Origin: Erysipelotrichaceae bacterium
Lineage (GTDB): Bacteria > Bacillota_I > Bacilli_A > Erysipelotrichales > Erysipelotrichaceae
Reading direction: 5' to 3'
DNA length: 14,825 nt
Assembly: GCA_024684175.1 (NCBI GenBank)
Contig: JAIKXJ010000084.1
Span: forward strand, 1-14,825
Shown here: positions 6,784 through 14,544 of the stretch, one piece after another
Numbering within the stretch: the stretch's first letter is position 1
Layout of the letters: each line of letters starts with the position of its first letter
Notes under the pieces: generated by a model
The model's database searches: none
Seen by the model: only the letters and a program-made list of their open reading frames with translations
Told to the model about the DNA's origin: nothing
Position numbers and translations under genes: made by a program

Positions 6784-7647
6784 CTAATACCAGTCTCCCC
6801 GGAACAGTTCTCCCTCTTCGTTTTTCATATACAAGCGTCCCTGATCGATGCTCAGATACCGACGGTCTGAAGCATCCCCCGTATTCTCATAGATCAGATG
6901 CCAGGATGCATCGGCAACATCCAAAGGCTCATGAACGATCTGTTTCAGATCATAATCTTTTTCTGCACTTCCGTCATGAGGGAAGATCTGCATCGTTTCT
7001 CTCTCATAGAGATAGACGCTTTCTTCTTCATCCTGCCAGCGGCCCCAGACCAGATCGAAGATCTCCTCGTCGGTATTATCGACCGTCTTTCCGCAGCCGA
7101 TCGAAGCACCGTCTTTCAATAACTGCACATCTTTCAGTTCACAGATCCCGAAGAGTCCGGTCATTTCTTTGACCAGCCGGTTGATGACTTCGTATCCGCC
7201 CTGCGGAAACTGATCATCATAATCGATCACAGTTTCTCCGTTTTCAAAACCCAAGGTGAGGATCGTGCTTGGCGCATCCAGGGCAATTTCTTCGCGTTCT
7301 TCCAGTTCATCCCAGACCGAGAGATTGTATTCTTCAATCAGGTCTTCGAAAGGCTGAAACAGATTGACATTACCTTCGTAGGTATAGACACGGCACAGCT
7401 CGCCTTTCCGAGCTTCGTTTTCGATAAGCAGATGTCCGTCTTCTTTTTTTAAAACGATCCGTTGGCTTTCGATCTCCATACCGCCGCCCCGGTAATAAGA
7501 AACGGAGAGGAGGCCATCGTACTTCGGCCCTTTCTGTTTCAGTGACTCCAGACTCACTTCTTTCTTGCTGCCCGCATCAAAAGATCCGGATGATGCACAT
7601 CCTTCAAACAACAATAAAGCCATGATCAGTAACAGGATCTTTCTCAT
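6784..7647 (-). CDS. Putative lipoprotein of unknown function
   Basis: The protein has 287 residues from the ATG at 7647. A possible GTG 27 bases upstream lies inside the preceding terminator hairpin and would spoil the signal peptide, so I reject it. The N-terminus MRKILLLIMALLLFEGC is a short lipoprotein signal with the lipidated Cys at residue 17. The lipobox is imperfect (Phe at -3, Glu at -2). The mature part is acidic, with repeated blocks rich in Glu, Asp and Tyr and a C-terminal half (WGRWQDEEESVYLYE onward) likely to be beta-rich. I recognise no domain. No Shine-Dalgarno is visible, and expression may depend on read-through from nagA or a promoter inside it. It is coupled to the YbaK-like gene. 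Confidence 0.75.
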   Translation of the reverse strand: MRKILLLIMALLLFEGCASSGSFDAGSKKEVSLESLKQKGPKYDGLLSVSYYRGGGMEIESQRIVLKKEDGHLLIENEARKGELCRVYTYEGNVNLFQPFEDLIEEYNLSVWDELEEREEIALDAPSTILTLGFENGETVIDYDDQFPQGGYEVINRLVKEMTGLFGICELKDVQLLKDGASIGCGKTVDNTDEEIFDLVWGRWQDEEESVYLYERETMQIFPHDGSAEKDYDLKQIVHEPLDVADASWHLIYENTGDASDRRYLSIDQGRLYMKNEEGELFRGDWY

Positions 7648-7651
7648 ACTT

Positions 7652-7680
7652 GAAAAACGGCTGTGTCTGTCCACAGCCGT
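7652..7680 (-). terminator. Terminator/attenuator between nagA and the lipoprotein gene
   Basis: A perfect 9-bp stem, ACGGCTGTG (minus-strand reading of 7672-7680) with CACAGCCGT (7657-7665), has a 6-base loop and is followed by five T (7653-7657, minus strand). It begins 7 bases after the nagA stop and ends 5 bases before the lipoprotein ATG. It can end nagA transcription and also gate the downstream pair. Confidence 0.85.
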
Positions 7681-7686
7681 ATCTGC

Positions 7687-8826
7687 TTATAACTGTTTCT
7701 TTCCCAGACAGTAGGTCTGTTTGACGGAATAATCGTCTTCCAGGACGACGATATCGGCATCGAAGCCCGCCTTGATGCGTCCCTTGTGATCGTCGAGACC
7801 CAGATAACGCATCGGATTGATCGTCGCGGCATCCAGAGCGGTCTCAAACGGCACCAGTGCCTTCTCGACCAGGATCTTCAGGCCTTCGTTGACCTTCAGT
7901 GTCGAACCGGCCAGCTGTTTCCTGCCGGTGGTGATATGGGCGGAACCGTCCGGATAGATCTCAACATCCTGACCGCCGAAATCAAAGACCGAACCGACCG
8001 GATAACCCTTGCACATGAGCGAATCGGTGATCATGATACCGAAGCCCTGTTTCTCTCTGAAGAAGATGTTCAAAGAAGCCAGTGTCGAATGGTTGCCGTC
8101 GCAGATGCATTCCGCATAGGTATCGTGGCAGCGGAACGCCGCACCTACCGCACCGTTGGCACGGTGAGAGAAACCGGTCATGCCGTTGTAGGTATGGGTG
8201 AAGCCTTTTGCACCGTTGGCCAGTGCCATGATGGCTGTATCGTAATCCGTATCGGTATGGCCGATCGAAACGCAGACACCGGTCTTCGCACAATAACGGG
8301 TCAAAGCGAAGTCTTCGTCATGTTCCGGAGCCATCGTGATGATCTTGATCAGACCGCCGCAGGCCTCCTGATATTCCTTGAATTCCTCCACCGTTCCCTT
8401 GACGATGTATTCTTCCGGCTGAGCGCCTTTGTATTTGACATCGAGGTAAGGACCTTCGAAATGGATGCCGAGGATCTGTGCTCCCTGCGGATCTTCTTTC
8501 TTGACTTCCGCAACTTCGGCGACCGCTTTCTTCAAGGTGTCGTGCGCCTGTGTCAGCGTCGTCGGGCAGATGCCGCAGACCCCTTCCTTAGGCAGATCCT
8601 TCAGCCAGGCTCTCAGCCCTTCCTTGCCGCCGGCCGTCGTATCGTAACCGTGATAGCCGTGGGTATGTAAGTCATAGAAACCCGGAACGATCCTGAGATC
8701 GCCGTAATCCTCATCGACGGACTTCGTTCCGTATGGATAGACCGCTTTGATTTTGCCGTCATCGATCTCCACCTGGGCAGGGATCAAAGAAGAAGCGATA
8801 TAGACTCTTTTACTTTGAATGATCAT
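7687..8826 (-). CDS. nagA: N-acetylglucosamine-6-phosphate deacetylase
   Basis: This 379-residue amidohydrolase removes the acetyl group from GlcNAc-6-phosphate to give glucosamine-6-phosphate in amino-sugar catabolism and cell-wall recycling in the cytoplasm. Motifs in order are DLHTHGYHGYDTT (HxH at 54 and 56), HFEGPYL (metal ligand E124), SIGHTD (H190), THTYNGM (H211; family usual THLFNAM), CDGNH (H246) and ITDS with the catalytic D268. A late DADIVVL segment is typical of amidohydrolases. Length and motif spacing are normal. GAGGAG (8839-8844) and AAGGA nearer the ATG serve as the ribosome site. No nagB or amino-sugar transporter lies beside it, so nagA stands apart from the usual nag operon here. 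I found no convincing promoter or NagR-type operator upstream. Confidence 0.95.
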   Translation of the reverse strand: MIIQSKRVYIASSLIPAQVEIDDGKIKAVYPYGTKSVDEDYGDLRIVPGFYDLHTHGYHGYDTTAGGKEGLRAWLKDLPKEGVCGICPTTLTQAHDTLKKAVAEVAEVKKEDPQGAQILGIHFEGPYLDVKYKGAQPEEYIVKGTVEEFKEYQEACGGLIKIITMAPEHDEDFALTRYCAKTGVCVSIGHTDTDYDTAIMALANGAKGFTHTYNGMTGFSHRANGAVGAAFRCHDTYAECICDGNHSTLASLNIFFREKQGFGIMITDSLMCKGYPVGSVFDFGGQDVEIYPDGSAHITTGRKQLAGSTLKVNEGLKILVEKALVPFETALDAATINPMRYLGLDDHKGRIKAGFDADIVVLEDDYSVKQTYCLGKKQL

Positions 8827-9006
8827 TTTTTTCCTTATCTCCTCACCTTTATCTTATCACTATTGTTCAAACATGAAAGGACATCGGCTTCATGCATCGG
8901 ATATTGCCGATACCTGCCCGTCTGAACTCTCTTTTATTGCAAAGATCATCTTTCGGCATCCCTAAACAAAACGTGTATAATGAAAATGGTAAGAGGTAAC
9001 ATTCAC
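8827..9006. other. Divergent intergenic region between nagA and a membrane protein gene
   Basis: This 180-base spacer contains the start regions of two divergent genes. Besides the TATAAT at 8976-8981 it holds a small 5-bp hairpin (8896-8900 with 8907-8911, loop ATATTG) of doubtful meaning. No clear promoter for nagA was found. Confidence 0.5.
8976..8981 (+). promoter_or_regulatory. -10 box for the small membrane protein gene
   Basis: A perfect TATAAT overlaps an in-frame ATG at 8980. This argues that transcription starts near 8988 and that the real start codon is the ATG at 9007. The -35 candidates (TTCGGC or TCGGCA at 18 or 17 bases) are weak. Confidence 0.55.
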
Positions 9007-9552
9007 ATGCCGAAAAGAAGGATCATCAAAGCGAGTGACCTGTCCGGGATCTTTATCTATCAGGATCCGAAAAAGGGAACGATCTACTATGATATACTCA
9101 GCCGCAAAGGCTATATCCTGACATCCTCCGATGTCAGCACCTATACGATCTATACAGCCATGCTGCCGCTGTGCCTCGTGCTGGCTCTGATGTGCGTACA
9201 GCTGTTCCATGTCAACTATCTGGCTGCAGCGATCATCTTCCTGGCATTGTATCTGATCGCCGCCATGTGGTTCCGCTTCACCTTCTTCTATAAACTTCCG
9301 GTCGCCGAACGTTTCCGCCCGGTGAAGAAAGAAAGCGTCTTCCTCTACATGGCAAGGGGCTACAGCAAGCAGCGCCTGCTCATCCTGATCTTCCTGCTGC
9401 TGGCACTGAGCATCCTGATGCCCTTCTATGCCAGACAGGAACACTTTGAAGGCATCAACCTCTATGCGGCCTATCTGCTGGCTGCGGCGACCTTCGTCGG
9501 ATTCATCATCACAACGGTCTCGCTGATCATCAAAAACAAAAACAACTATTGA
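9007..9552 (+). CDS. Small four-helix membrane protein of unknown function
   Basis: The protein has 181 residues from the ATG at 9007. That start is chosen because AGAGGT (8992-8997) lies 9 bases before it, while the two earlier in-frame ATGs overlap or touch the -10 box. A basic N-terminus of about 45 residues (with a YQDPKKGTIYYDILSRKGYIL stretch that could be a short beta unit) precedes two closely spaced transmembrane helices (about 50-72 and 76-92). A basic cytoplasmic loop (about 95-122) and two more helices (about 123-143 and 152-172) follow, and the tail is Lys/Asn-rich. I recognise no family. It is a single-gene unit with its own promoter and a shared bidirectional terminator. Confidence 0.78.
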   Translation: MPKRRIIKASDLSGIFIYQDPKKGTIYYDILSRKGYILTSSDVSTYTIYTAMLPLCLVLALMCVQLFHVNYLAAAIIFLALYLIAAMWFRFTFFYKLPVAERFRPVKKESVFLYMARGYSKQRLLILIFLLLALSILMPFYARQEHFEGINLYAAYLLAAATFVGFIITTVSLIIKNKNNY

Positions 9553-9559
9553 GAAAGAA

Positions 9560-9599
9560 AAATGCCATGGAGCTTCATCTCCATGGCATTTCTTTTTTT
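9560..9599 (+). terminator. Bidirectional intrinsic terminator between converging genes
   Basis: A 13-bp perfect stem, AAATGCCATGGAG (9560-9572) with CTCCATGGCATTT (9579-9591), has the loop CTTCAT. On the plus strand it is followed by seven T (9593-9599), and on the minus strand by a T-rich tract from the A run at 9554-9562. It serves both the membrane protein gene and the ABC operon. Confidence 0.92.
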
Positions 9600-9615
9600 G
9601 TTTTTTCTATTTTTC

Positions 9616-11259
9616 TTATTCTTCTTTCAGAGAACCTAAGGCGATGATCTGCGAAGACTTGCGGTCGAACAGGATCGCGTTGTTTCCCTTGAAACCGACT
9701 TTGACTTTGTCGCCCAGCTTGTAGACGACACCTCCGAACATGACGCCGGTCAGAAGGTAATTGTCGATCGCGACGCGGACCGTCGTTTCCATACCGGTCG
9801 GCATGGAAGAATAGACTTCACCTTCGAATTTCGCGTCCTTGGAGATCTCCACGAACTCCGGACGGATGCCGATGACATAGTCGTCGTCCGTATAGGCGAT
9901 CTCATCATCGTAGTCTTCCGGCTCATTGACCTGGGCTACGTGATATTTGAACGAAGTCTCCTTGTTGGAACGCTCGACATACCCCTTCCGGGAAGCCTTC
10001 TCATTGAGCTCCTTCGCCGCTTCTTCCGCCCTTTCCTTCAAGCCCTGACGCCATGCGCCGATATCCAGCGGCTCATTCGGGATGAAGCGCAGCTTCTTGT
10101 CACCGAAGACTTCCAGTTCGAAGTTCCCGCCTTCCTGTTTGCCGTGGGCATCGATGAAGTTGATCGCCGGATTGCCTACGAAGTCGGCAACGAAGAGGTT
10201 GTTCGGCTTGTTGTAGACATCGAGCGGTGCGTCGTATTGCTGAAGATCGCCGTTGTCGATCAGGCAGATCTTGGTCGCCAGTGTCATGGCCTCCATCTGA
10301 TCATGCGTGACATAGACGAAGGTCGATCCGGTATCCAGATGCAGCCTCTGCAGCTCGGAACGCATCTCCAGACGCAGCTTGGCATCCAGGTTGGACAGCG
10401 GCTCATCCATGAATAGGACGGTCGGTTCCGGTGCCAGCGTCCTGGCGATCGCCACACGCTGCTGCTGACCGCCGGACAATTCTGCCGGATAGCGGTCCAT
10501 GAACATACCGATATTGGCGATACGGGCCACTCTTCTTACGGAAAGATCCATCTCTTCCTTGGTGAGTTTGCGGACTTCCTTGACCACTTCACCGTCTTTG
10601 ACGGCCGTGAAGTTTTCATCCAGCGTATAGCCTTTTTCCGAAGCCTTTCTCTTGGCATCTTCAATGATCTGATTCAGCTCGCCGACATGTCTTTGTGCTT
10701 CCTCGATGACATCGGCGGACTTGTGCAGATTGTAGCTCAAGAGCTTCTTTGCCGAGAACTGTGAGATCTCGTAGGTATCGATCAGTTTGACCAGGGCTTT
10801 CTTTTCGTCGAGCTTGCCCTTCTTGTCGTAGCACTCGTTGACGGTGCGGGCGATATCCGCCGGTCTCTGCAGGGCCTTGATCAGCTGTGCGGAAGTGCGG
10901 GCATCGAAATCGATGACCGGCAGGGCTTCCTTGACGTTAGTCAGACCGAATGAGATGTTTTCATAGACGGTCATGTTCGGCCACAAGGCGTAGTTCTGGA
11001 AGAGGAATCCGACCTTACGTTTGTTGGCCGGGATGTTGATGCCTTCCGCAGAATCGAACACGACGCGGTCACCGATCGTGATCTTGCCGGTCGTCGGGGT
11101 CTCAAGACCCGCGATCATCCTTAAAGTCGTCGTCTTTCCGCAGCCCGAAGGACCCAGCAGCGTGACGAACGCATTGTCTTCGATGACCAGGTTGAGGTCA
11201 TCGACTGCATAGAATCTGTCATAACGTTTCGTAACGTGTTCCAGTACGATTTTTGGCAT
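9616..11259 (-). CDS. ABC transporter ATPase, Fbp/Afu-MalK type, with large helical insertion
   Basis: The protein has 547 residues from the ATG at 11259 (GGAGG at 11268-11272, 8 bases upstream). It powers the importer encoded by the two genes before it. Walker A GPSGCGKT is at 36-43, the Q-loop Gln at 88, signature LSGGQ at 261-265, Walker B VLFMDEP at 281-287 with Glu286, and the switch His at 319. All are intact, so ATP hydrolysis is expected. Relatives such as MalK or FbpC have about 50 residues between the Q-loop and signature; here there are about 173. The extra block (roughly 107-245) is highly charged and helix-forming. A TOBE-type domain follows (about 355-540), itself interrupted by a charged helical stretch (about 398-456). 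The gene starts 4 bases after the permease stop. Confidence 0.92.
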   Translation of the reverse strand: MPKIVLEHVTKRYDRFYAVDDLNLVIEDNAFVTLLGPSGCGKTTTLRMIAGLETPTTGKITIGDRVVFDSAEGINIPANKRKVGFLFQNYALWPNMTVYENISFGLTNVKEALPVIDFDARTSAQLIKALQRPADIARTVNECYDKKGKLDEKKALVKLIDTYEISQFSAKKLLSYNLHKSADVIEEAQRHVGELNQIIEDAKRKASEKGYTLDENFTAVKDGEVVKEVRKLTKEEMDLSVRRVARIANIGMFMDRYPAELSGGQQQRVAIARTLAPEPTVLFMDEPLSNLDAKLRLEMRSELQRLHLDTGSTFVYVTHDQMEAMTLATKICLIDNGDLQQYDAPLDVYNKPNNLFVADFVGNPAINFIDAHGKQEGGNFELEVFGDKKLRFIPNEPLDIGAWRQGLKERAEEAAKELNEKASRKGYVERSNKETSFKYHVAQVNEPEDYDDEIAYTDDDYVIGIRPEFVEISKDAKFEGEVYSSMPTGMETTVRVAIDNYLLTGVMFGGVVYKLGDKVKVGFKGNNAILFDRKSSQIIALGSLKEE

Positions 11260-11263
11260 AGTG

Positions 11264-13069
11264 TTATCCTCCAATTCCTTCATCCAGGCTTGCGCCGGTG
11301 ATCTTGTTGACTGCATAGTTGGAAATTAAGATCGTCACGATCAGTATCAGGTTGATGCCGCTCGAGAACGCATAGAGACCCATCTCATCGAAGTAGTCCA
11401 GTGTCGTGGACAGGATGAAGCCCTGCACGCACAGCAACATGAACAGAGACAGTTCTCTCAAGCAGGTCATGAACGGAAGCAAGAAACCGGAAACGATCGA
11501 AGACTTCTGGATCGGAATGATGATCCTGGTCATGCGCTTGATCCACGGAACGTCCTGGATGATGGCCGACTCCTCGATCTCATTGGACAGCTGCAGCATC
11601 GAGTTCAGCGAGCTTCGGGAAGCGAACGGGATATACTTGACCGTACCGACGATGATCAGTGCGGTATAGGTATTGAACAGGTTCACCTTTCCCGAAGAGA
11701 ACAGGATGAAGTACGCCGCACCGACGGCGACCGACGGCATCAGGTAAGGTAAGAACGCCATGGAGTTGACATAGCTTGCCAGCCTGCTGTGACGGTCTTT
11801 TGATACCGCATAACCGATCAGAGTTCCGATGACACCGGCCGTCAGACAGCAGATGATCGAAACTAGGATCGTGCCGCCGAAAGCATGCCAGATCGTCTTG
11901 TTATGAAGGATGCCCATCTGACCGTACATGCCGTTTTCGGTGACATTTTCATTGGTCACCCACCACTTGGCGGTCAGGTTGTTGGTATTGCCCGTATACA
12001 GGAAGGAATAGTCACCCGGATTGGGCAGGAAGGTCTCGAAGGCGAAGGAGATGATCGGGTAGATCGATGTGAAGAACGTGATGATCACAAAGATGACCGC
12101 GATGATATATCTTCCGGAACCCAGATTGACCTTGGTCGTCTGACCGGACTTGCCGGTGACGGTCGTATAGGATTTACGCGAATGCAAAGACCTCTGGTTG
12201 AGGTACATGATCGCCACACCGAACAACATCATGATGATGCCGATGATCGAAGCTTCGCCGGTGTACTTGACGTTCATCGAGACATACTTCGTTGCCAGGG
12301 TTGCCAGTCCCAGATAATGCGGTACCGGATAGGAACCGATCGTACTTCCTGCGACAAGCAGGATGGTCGACAGGATCGCCGGTTTCACCATCGGAATGGT
12401 GACTCTGGTAAAGATCTTCCATCTCGGCGTATCGAGGATGGTCGCAGCCTCTTCCAGGTTGGCATCCATGTTCTTGAAGATGCCGCCGATCAGAATGTAG
12501 GCAAACGGCGCATAGTGCATGCCCAGAACGACGATACAAGGGAAGAGACCCAGACACCACCAGGCAGGCATGTGAATGCCGAACAGCGAAGCCAAAAGAC
12601 CATTGGAAGTACCGGTTACCGCATTGGAGTTGAACAGGTTCTGCCATACGACAGCCAGCGTCCACTGCGGCATGATGTATGGGAAGATGAAGATCGAACT
12701 CAGATACTTCTTGAATGCCATGTTGGTCCTGGTGATCAGATAGGCGAAGATTCCGCCGAACAGGATGGAGAACACGCACGCTCCGAGAGCCAGGATGGTC
12801 GTGTTCAGCAGAGGCATCCAGAGATTGGTCTTGGCCAGTCTGCTGGTGAAAAGGTCAATATAGTTGACCAGAGAATAGCCACTAGCTCTGCCCGTAAGAT
12901 GCTGGTCTATCGTACCCGGATGGATCTGGAACGTATCCTTGACGATCGCTAAGATCGGAGCGATCGTCGTGAAAGTCACAAGGATCCCCGTAAGGATCAG
13001 GATAATGTTCTGCGGCTTGCTGAGATAAGTCTTTATGCTGTTGATTCTAATCTTCATTGATTTTGACAT
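11264..13069 (-). CDS. Fused double ABC transporter permease, iron/phosphonate/hexose-phosphate type
   Basis: This 601-residue protein with about 12 transmembrane helices carries two MetI-like permease halves in one chain, as in FbpB and AfuB. The first half has its EAA loop at 206-226 (EEAATILDTPRWK onward) and the second at 499-519 (EESAIIQDVPWIK onward). The usual Gly of the EAA motif is Asp in both loops. A large extracytoplasmic loop (about 345-395) with many Asn and Trp separates the halves. AGAGGTGA (13073-13080) serves the ATG at 13069; an in-frame ATG 12 bases later is less well placed. It forms the channel with two copies of the ATPase and receives substrate from the lipoprotein. 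The substrate is not deducible with certainty. Confidence 0.92.
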   Translation of the reverse strand: MSKSMKIRINSIKTYLSKPQNIILILTGILVTFTTIAPILAIVKDTFQIHPGTIDQHLTGRASGYSLVNYIDLFTSRLAKTNLWMPLLNTTILALGACVFSILFGGIFAYLITRTNMAFKKYLSSIFIFPYIMPQWTLAVVWQNLFNSNAVTGTSNGLLASLFGIHMPAWWCLGLFPCIVVLGMHYAPFAYILIGGIFKNMDANLEEAATILDTPRWKIFTRVTIPMVKPAILSTILLVAGSTIGSYPVPHYLGLATLATKYVSMNVKYTGEASIIGIIMMLFGVAIMYLNQRSLHSRKSYTTVTGKSGQTTKVNLGSGRYIIAVIFVIITFFTSIYPIISFAFETFLPNPGDYSFLYTGNTNNLTAKWWVTNENVTENGMYGQMGILHNKTIWHAFGGTILVSIICCLTAGVIGTLIGYAVSKDRHSRLASYVNSMAFLPYLMPSVAVGAAYFILFSSGKVNLFNTYTALIIVGTVKYIPFASRSSLNSMLQLSNEIEESAIIQDVPWIKRMTRIIIPIQKSSIVSGFLLPFMTCLRELSLFMLLCVQGFILSTTLDYFDEMGLYAFSSGINLILIVTILISNYAVNKITGASLDEGIGG

Positions 13070-13084
13070 AAATCACCTCTCTAA

Positions 13085-13127
13085 GAGAAAGTGCCTTTCC
13101 AGAGAATTACTGTAAAGGCACTATCTC
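13085..13127 (-). other. Intercistronic stem-loop between receptor and permease genes
   Basis: A perfect 9-bp stem (13090-13098 with 13114-13122) is flanked after one mismatch by 4 more pairs (GAGA 13085-13088 with TCTC 13124-13127) and topped by CAG/CTG. No run of T follows on the minus strand, so it is not a classical terminator. Hairpins at this place commonly stabilise the upstream receptor mRNA or partly end transcription, giving more receptor than permease. Confidence 0.75.
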
Positions 13128-13158
13128 ATTAATTGTTAAACCAAAAACCGATCAGATC

Positions 13159-14496
13159 TTATTCCGGTTTGTAGTGGTCCAGAGTCTCGATCCATGAACC
13201 GACTGTGAAGGCAACGGATGAGCAGTATACAGGATCTTCAATGACCAGCTTGCCGTCATTGATCCACCAATCATAGCCTCTGTCCTTCGTGGTGTCGTTT
13301 ACGACAGCCAGGGAACCGCCCTCTGAATGGTGATACTTCTCTTCTGTGCCCTGAGCAACTACAGGGTTAGATGAGTAACCGCCTAAGTCCTTGCCCCATG
13401 CAGAGAAACCGTCAACGGTCTCGGTCATGAAAGCGATGAACGCGCATGCAGTCCAAGGATATGGAGAGTTATCGGTAACGAACAGATAGTGGCAATAGCC
13501 ATAGCCGCCGATGCCTTCAAAGCCAGGCTGGTAAGCAGCGACTGCAATGTTGTTGAGGGACATGGTCTCGCTCTCTTCGATCGAACGGACTTTGGAGTAG
13601 ACCAGCAGACCGAACTTGTCGACAGCGGAAGCATCTGCCAGAGTATTGCAGATAGGACCGTCATCGGTCTGTTCATTGAAGCTGTTGACCCAGAGTTTGA
13701 TCCACGCAAGAGCGTACTTGCCGTTTTCGCCTAAGCCTAATTCCTCAGCGTCCTTTGCCACTGCATCAACTGTAGGCTGGAAATAAGCCTGTTCGTCAGC
13801 AGACAGTTTGTCGAAAGCGTCCTTCAGCACAGCGGCATAGTTGTCCTTCGTCAGCATCATCAGGAAGTTCTTTCCGACAGGTTCTGATTCCAGACCCATG
13901 AAAAGGCCATGTTCGCCTTCAGCTACGAAATCCCAGCAGTTGTCATACTTCTTATCAGGGTTGACGCAGTTGTATTCGAAGATCTTGTTTAAGGTCTGCA
14001 GAGGGAGATATCCCGTCCATGCCTCAGGAGTCGTTCCGTTGGCTTCTGCCCACTCTTTCGGGACGAATCTGTCGAGGATACCGGTCTGAACCATCTTGGA
14101 TTCGATTTGGTTGCCATCCTGGATCAGAGTCATGAAGAATGTACCCGTATCCTTCAGGCCGTCAGCTGTCAGTTGGTCGAAGATCTTGTTGTTCTTCGGC
14201 TGCTGCCATTCGAATTCCAGAGTATAGTTCGGGTCGATCGTCTGAAGATATTCGATGAATAGAGGAAGAGCGCTCTTGCCACGGGAAGAGTTGCCAAGAC
14301 CATAGACCATCTTGCCGTTTGATTCTTCAATGGCCTTTTTAGCCAGTTCTTCCAGAGTCATTGTCTGTGCTTCAGCAATGATCTTCTGAACTTCTGACTG
14401 ATTGTCAGCCGGAGCAGGCGTGTTGCCGCCACCGGAACAGCCAGCCATTGTTAATGCCATCAAAACCGCCAACATTAACGCTAAAAGTTTTTTCAT
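13159..14496 (-). CDS. ABC transporter substrate-binding lipoprotein
   Basis: This 445-residue extracellular solute receptor has a signal peptide MKKLLALMLAVLMALTMAGC with a lipobox ending in Cys20, which anchors it to the membrane. A Gly/Asn/Pro-rich linker follows, then a two-lobed binding fold containing segments such as GYLPLQTLNKIFEYN, GLFMGLESEPVGKNF and GGYGYCHYLFVTDNSPYPW, resembling the AfuA/FbpA-like group. The region around GNSSRGKSALPLF could form the substrate loop. A strong AGAAGGGA (14502-14509) precedes the ATG. It is the first gene of the operon, directly behind a promoter with an operator. Substrate candidates are ferric iron, phosphonates or hexose phosphates; the catabolite-type operator leans to a carbon source, which is inference. 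Confidence 0.9.
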   Translation of the reverse strand: MKKLLALMLAVLMALTMAGCSGGGNTPAPADNQSEVQKIIAEAQTMTLEELAKKAIEESNGKMVYGLGNSSRGKSALPLFIEYLQTIDPNYTLEFEWQQPKNNKIFDQLTADGLKDTGTFFMTLIQDGNQIESKMVQTGILDRFVPKEWAEANGTTPEAWTGYLPLQTLNKIFEYNCVNPDKKYDNCWDFVAEGEHGLFMGLESEPVGKNFLMMLTKDNYAAVLKDAFDKLSADEQAYFQPTVDAVAKDAEELGLGENGKYALAWIKLWVNSFNEQTDDGPICNTLADASAVDKFGLLVYSKVRSIEESETMSLNNIAVAAYQPGFEGIGGYGYCHYLFVTDNSPYPWTACAFIAFMTETVDGFSAWGKDLGGYSSNPVVAQGTEEKYHHSEGGSLAVVNDTTKDRGYDWWINDGKLVIEDPVYCSSVAFTVGSWIETLDHYKPE

Positions 14497-14512
14497 TTTA
14501 TTCCCTTCTTTC

Positions 14513-14526
14513 TATAAACGCTTGCC
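14513..14526 (-). promoter_or_regulatory. Second, imperfect operator half-copy
   Basis: Its sequence matches the operator at 14530-14543 at 12 of 14 positions in inverted orientation, with centres 17 bases apart. It falls in the predicted 5' leader of the ABC operon. The two sites together make a 10-bp perfect inverted repeat with a 5-base spacer (14516-14525 and 14531-14540). Confidence 0.55.
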
Positions 14527-14529
14527 TTC

Positions 14530-14544
14530 TGCAAGCGTTTACAT
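14530..14544 (-). promoter_or_regulatory. cre-like (CcpA/LacI-family) operator at the ABC operon promoter
   Basis: On the minus strand the site reads ATGTAAACGCTTGCA, fitting the relaxed catabolite-response consensus WTGNAANCGNWNNCW at every defined position and the stricter TGWAANCGNTNWCA with one mismatch. It overlaps the end of the -10 box and the predicted start site, a position where binding would repress. Confidence 0.75.

Noticed and set aside
7648..7674. GTG start extending the lipoprotein by nine residues
   Set aside because: It lies inside the nagA terminator hairpin and would put charged residues in front of a good lipoprotein signal.
7786..8670. Long plus-strand frame (294 codons) across nagA
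   Set aside because: nagA on the minus strand has every family motif. The opposite frame is open because of codon bias and shows no recognisable protein.
11885..12952. Long plus-strand frame (355 codons) across the permease
   Set aside because: The minus-strand permease is unmistakable. The antisense translation is rich in His, Asp, Arg and Gln, as expected for the complement of a membrane protein gene.
14516..14540. The 10-bp inverted repeat read as a terminator for the esterase gene
   Set aside because: No T-run follows on the minus strand, and it overlaps the promoter start and a cre-like site, so an operator explains it better.
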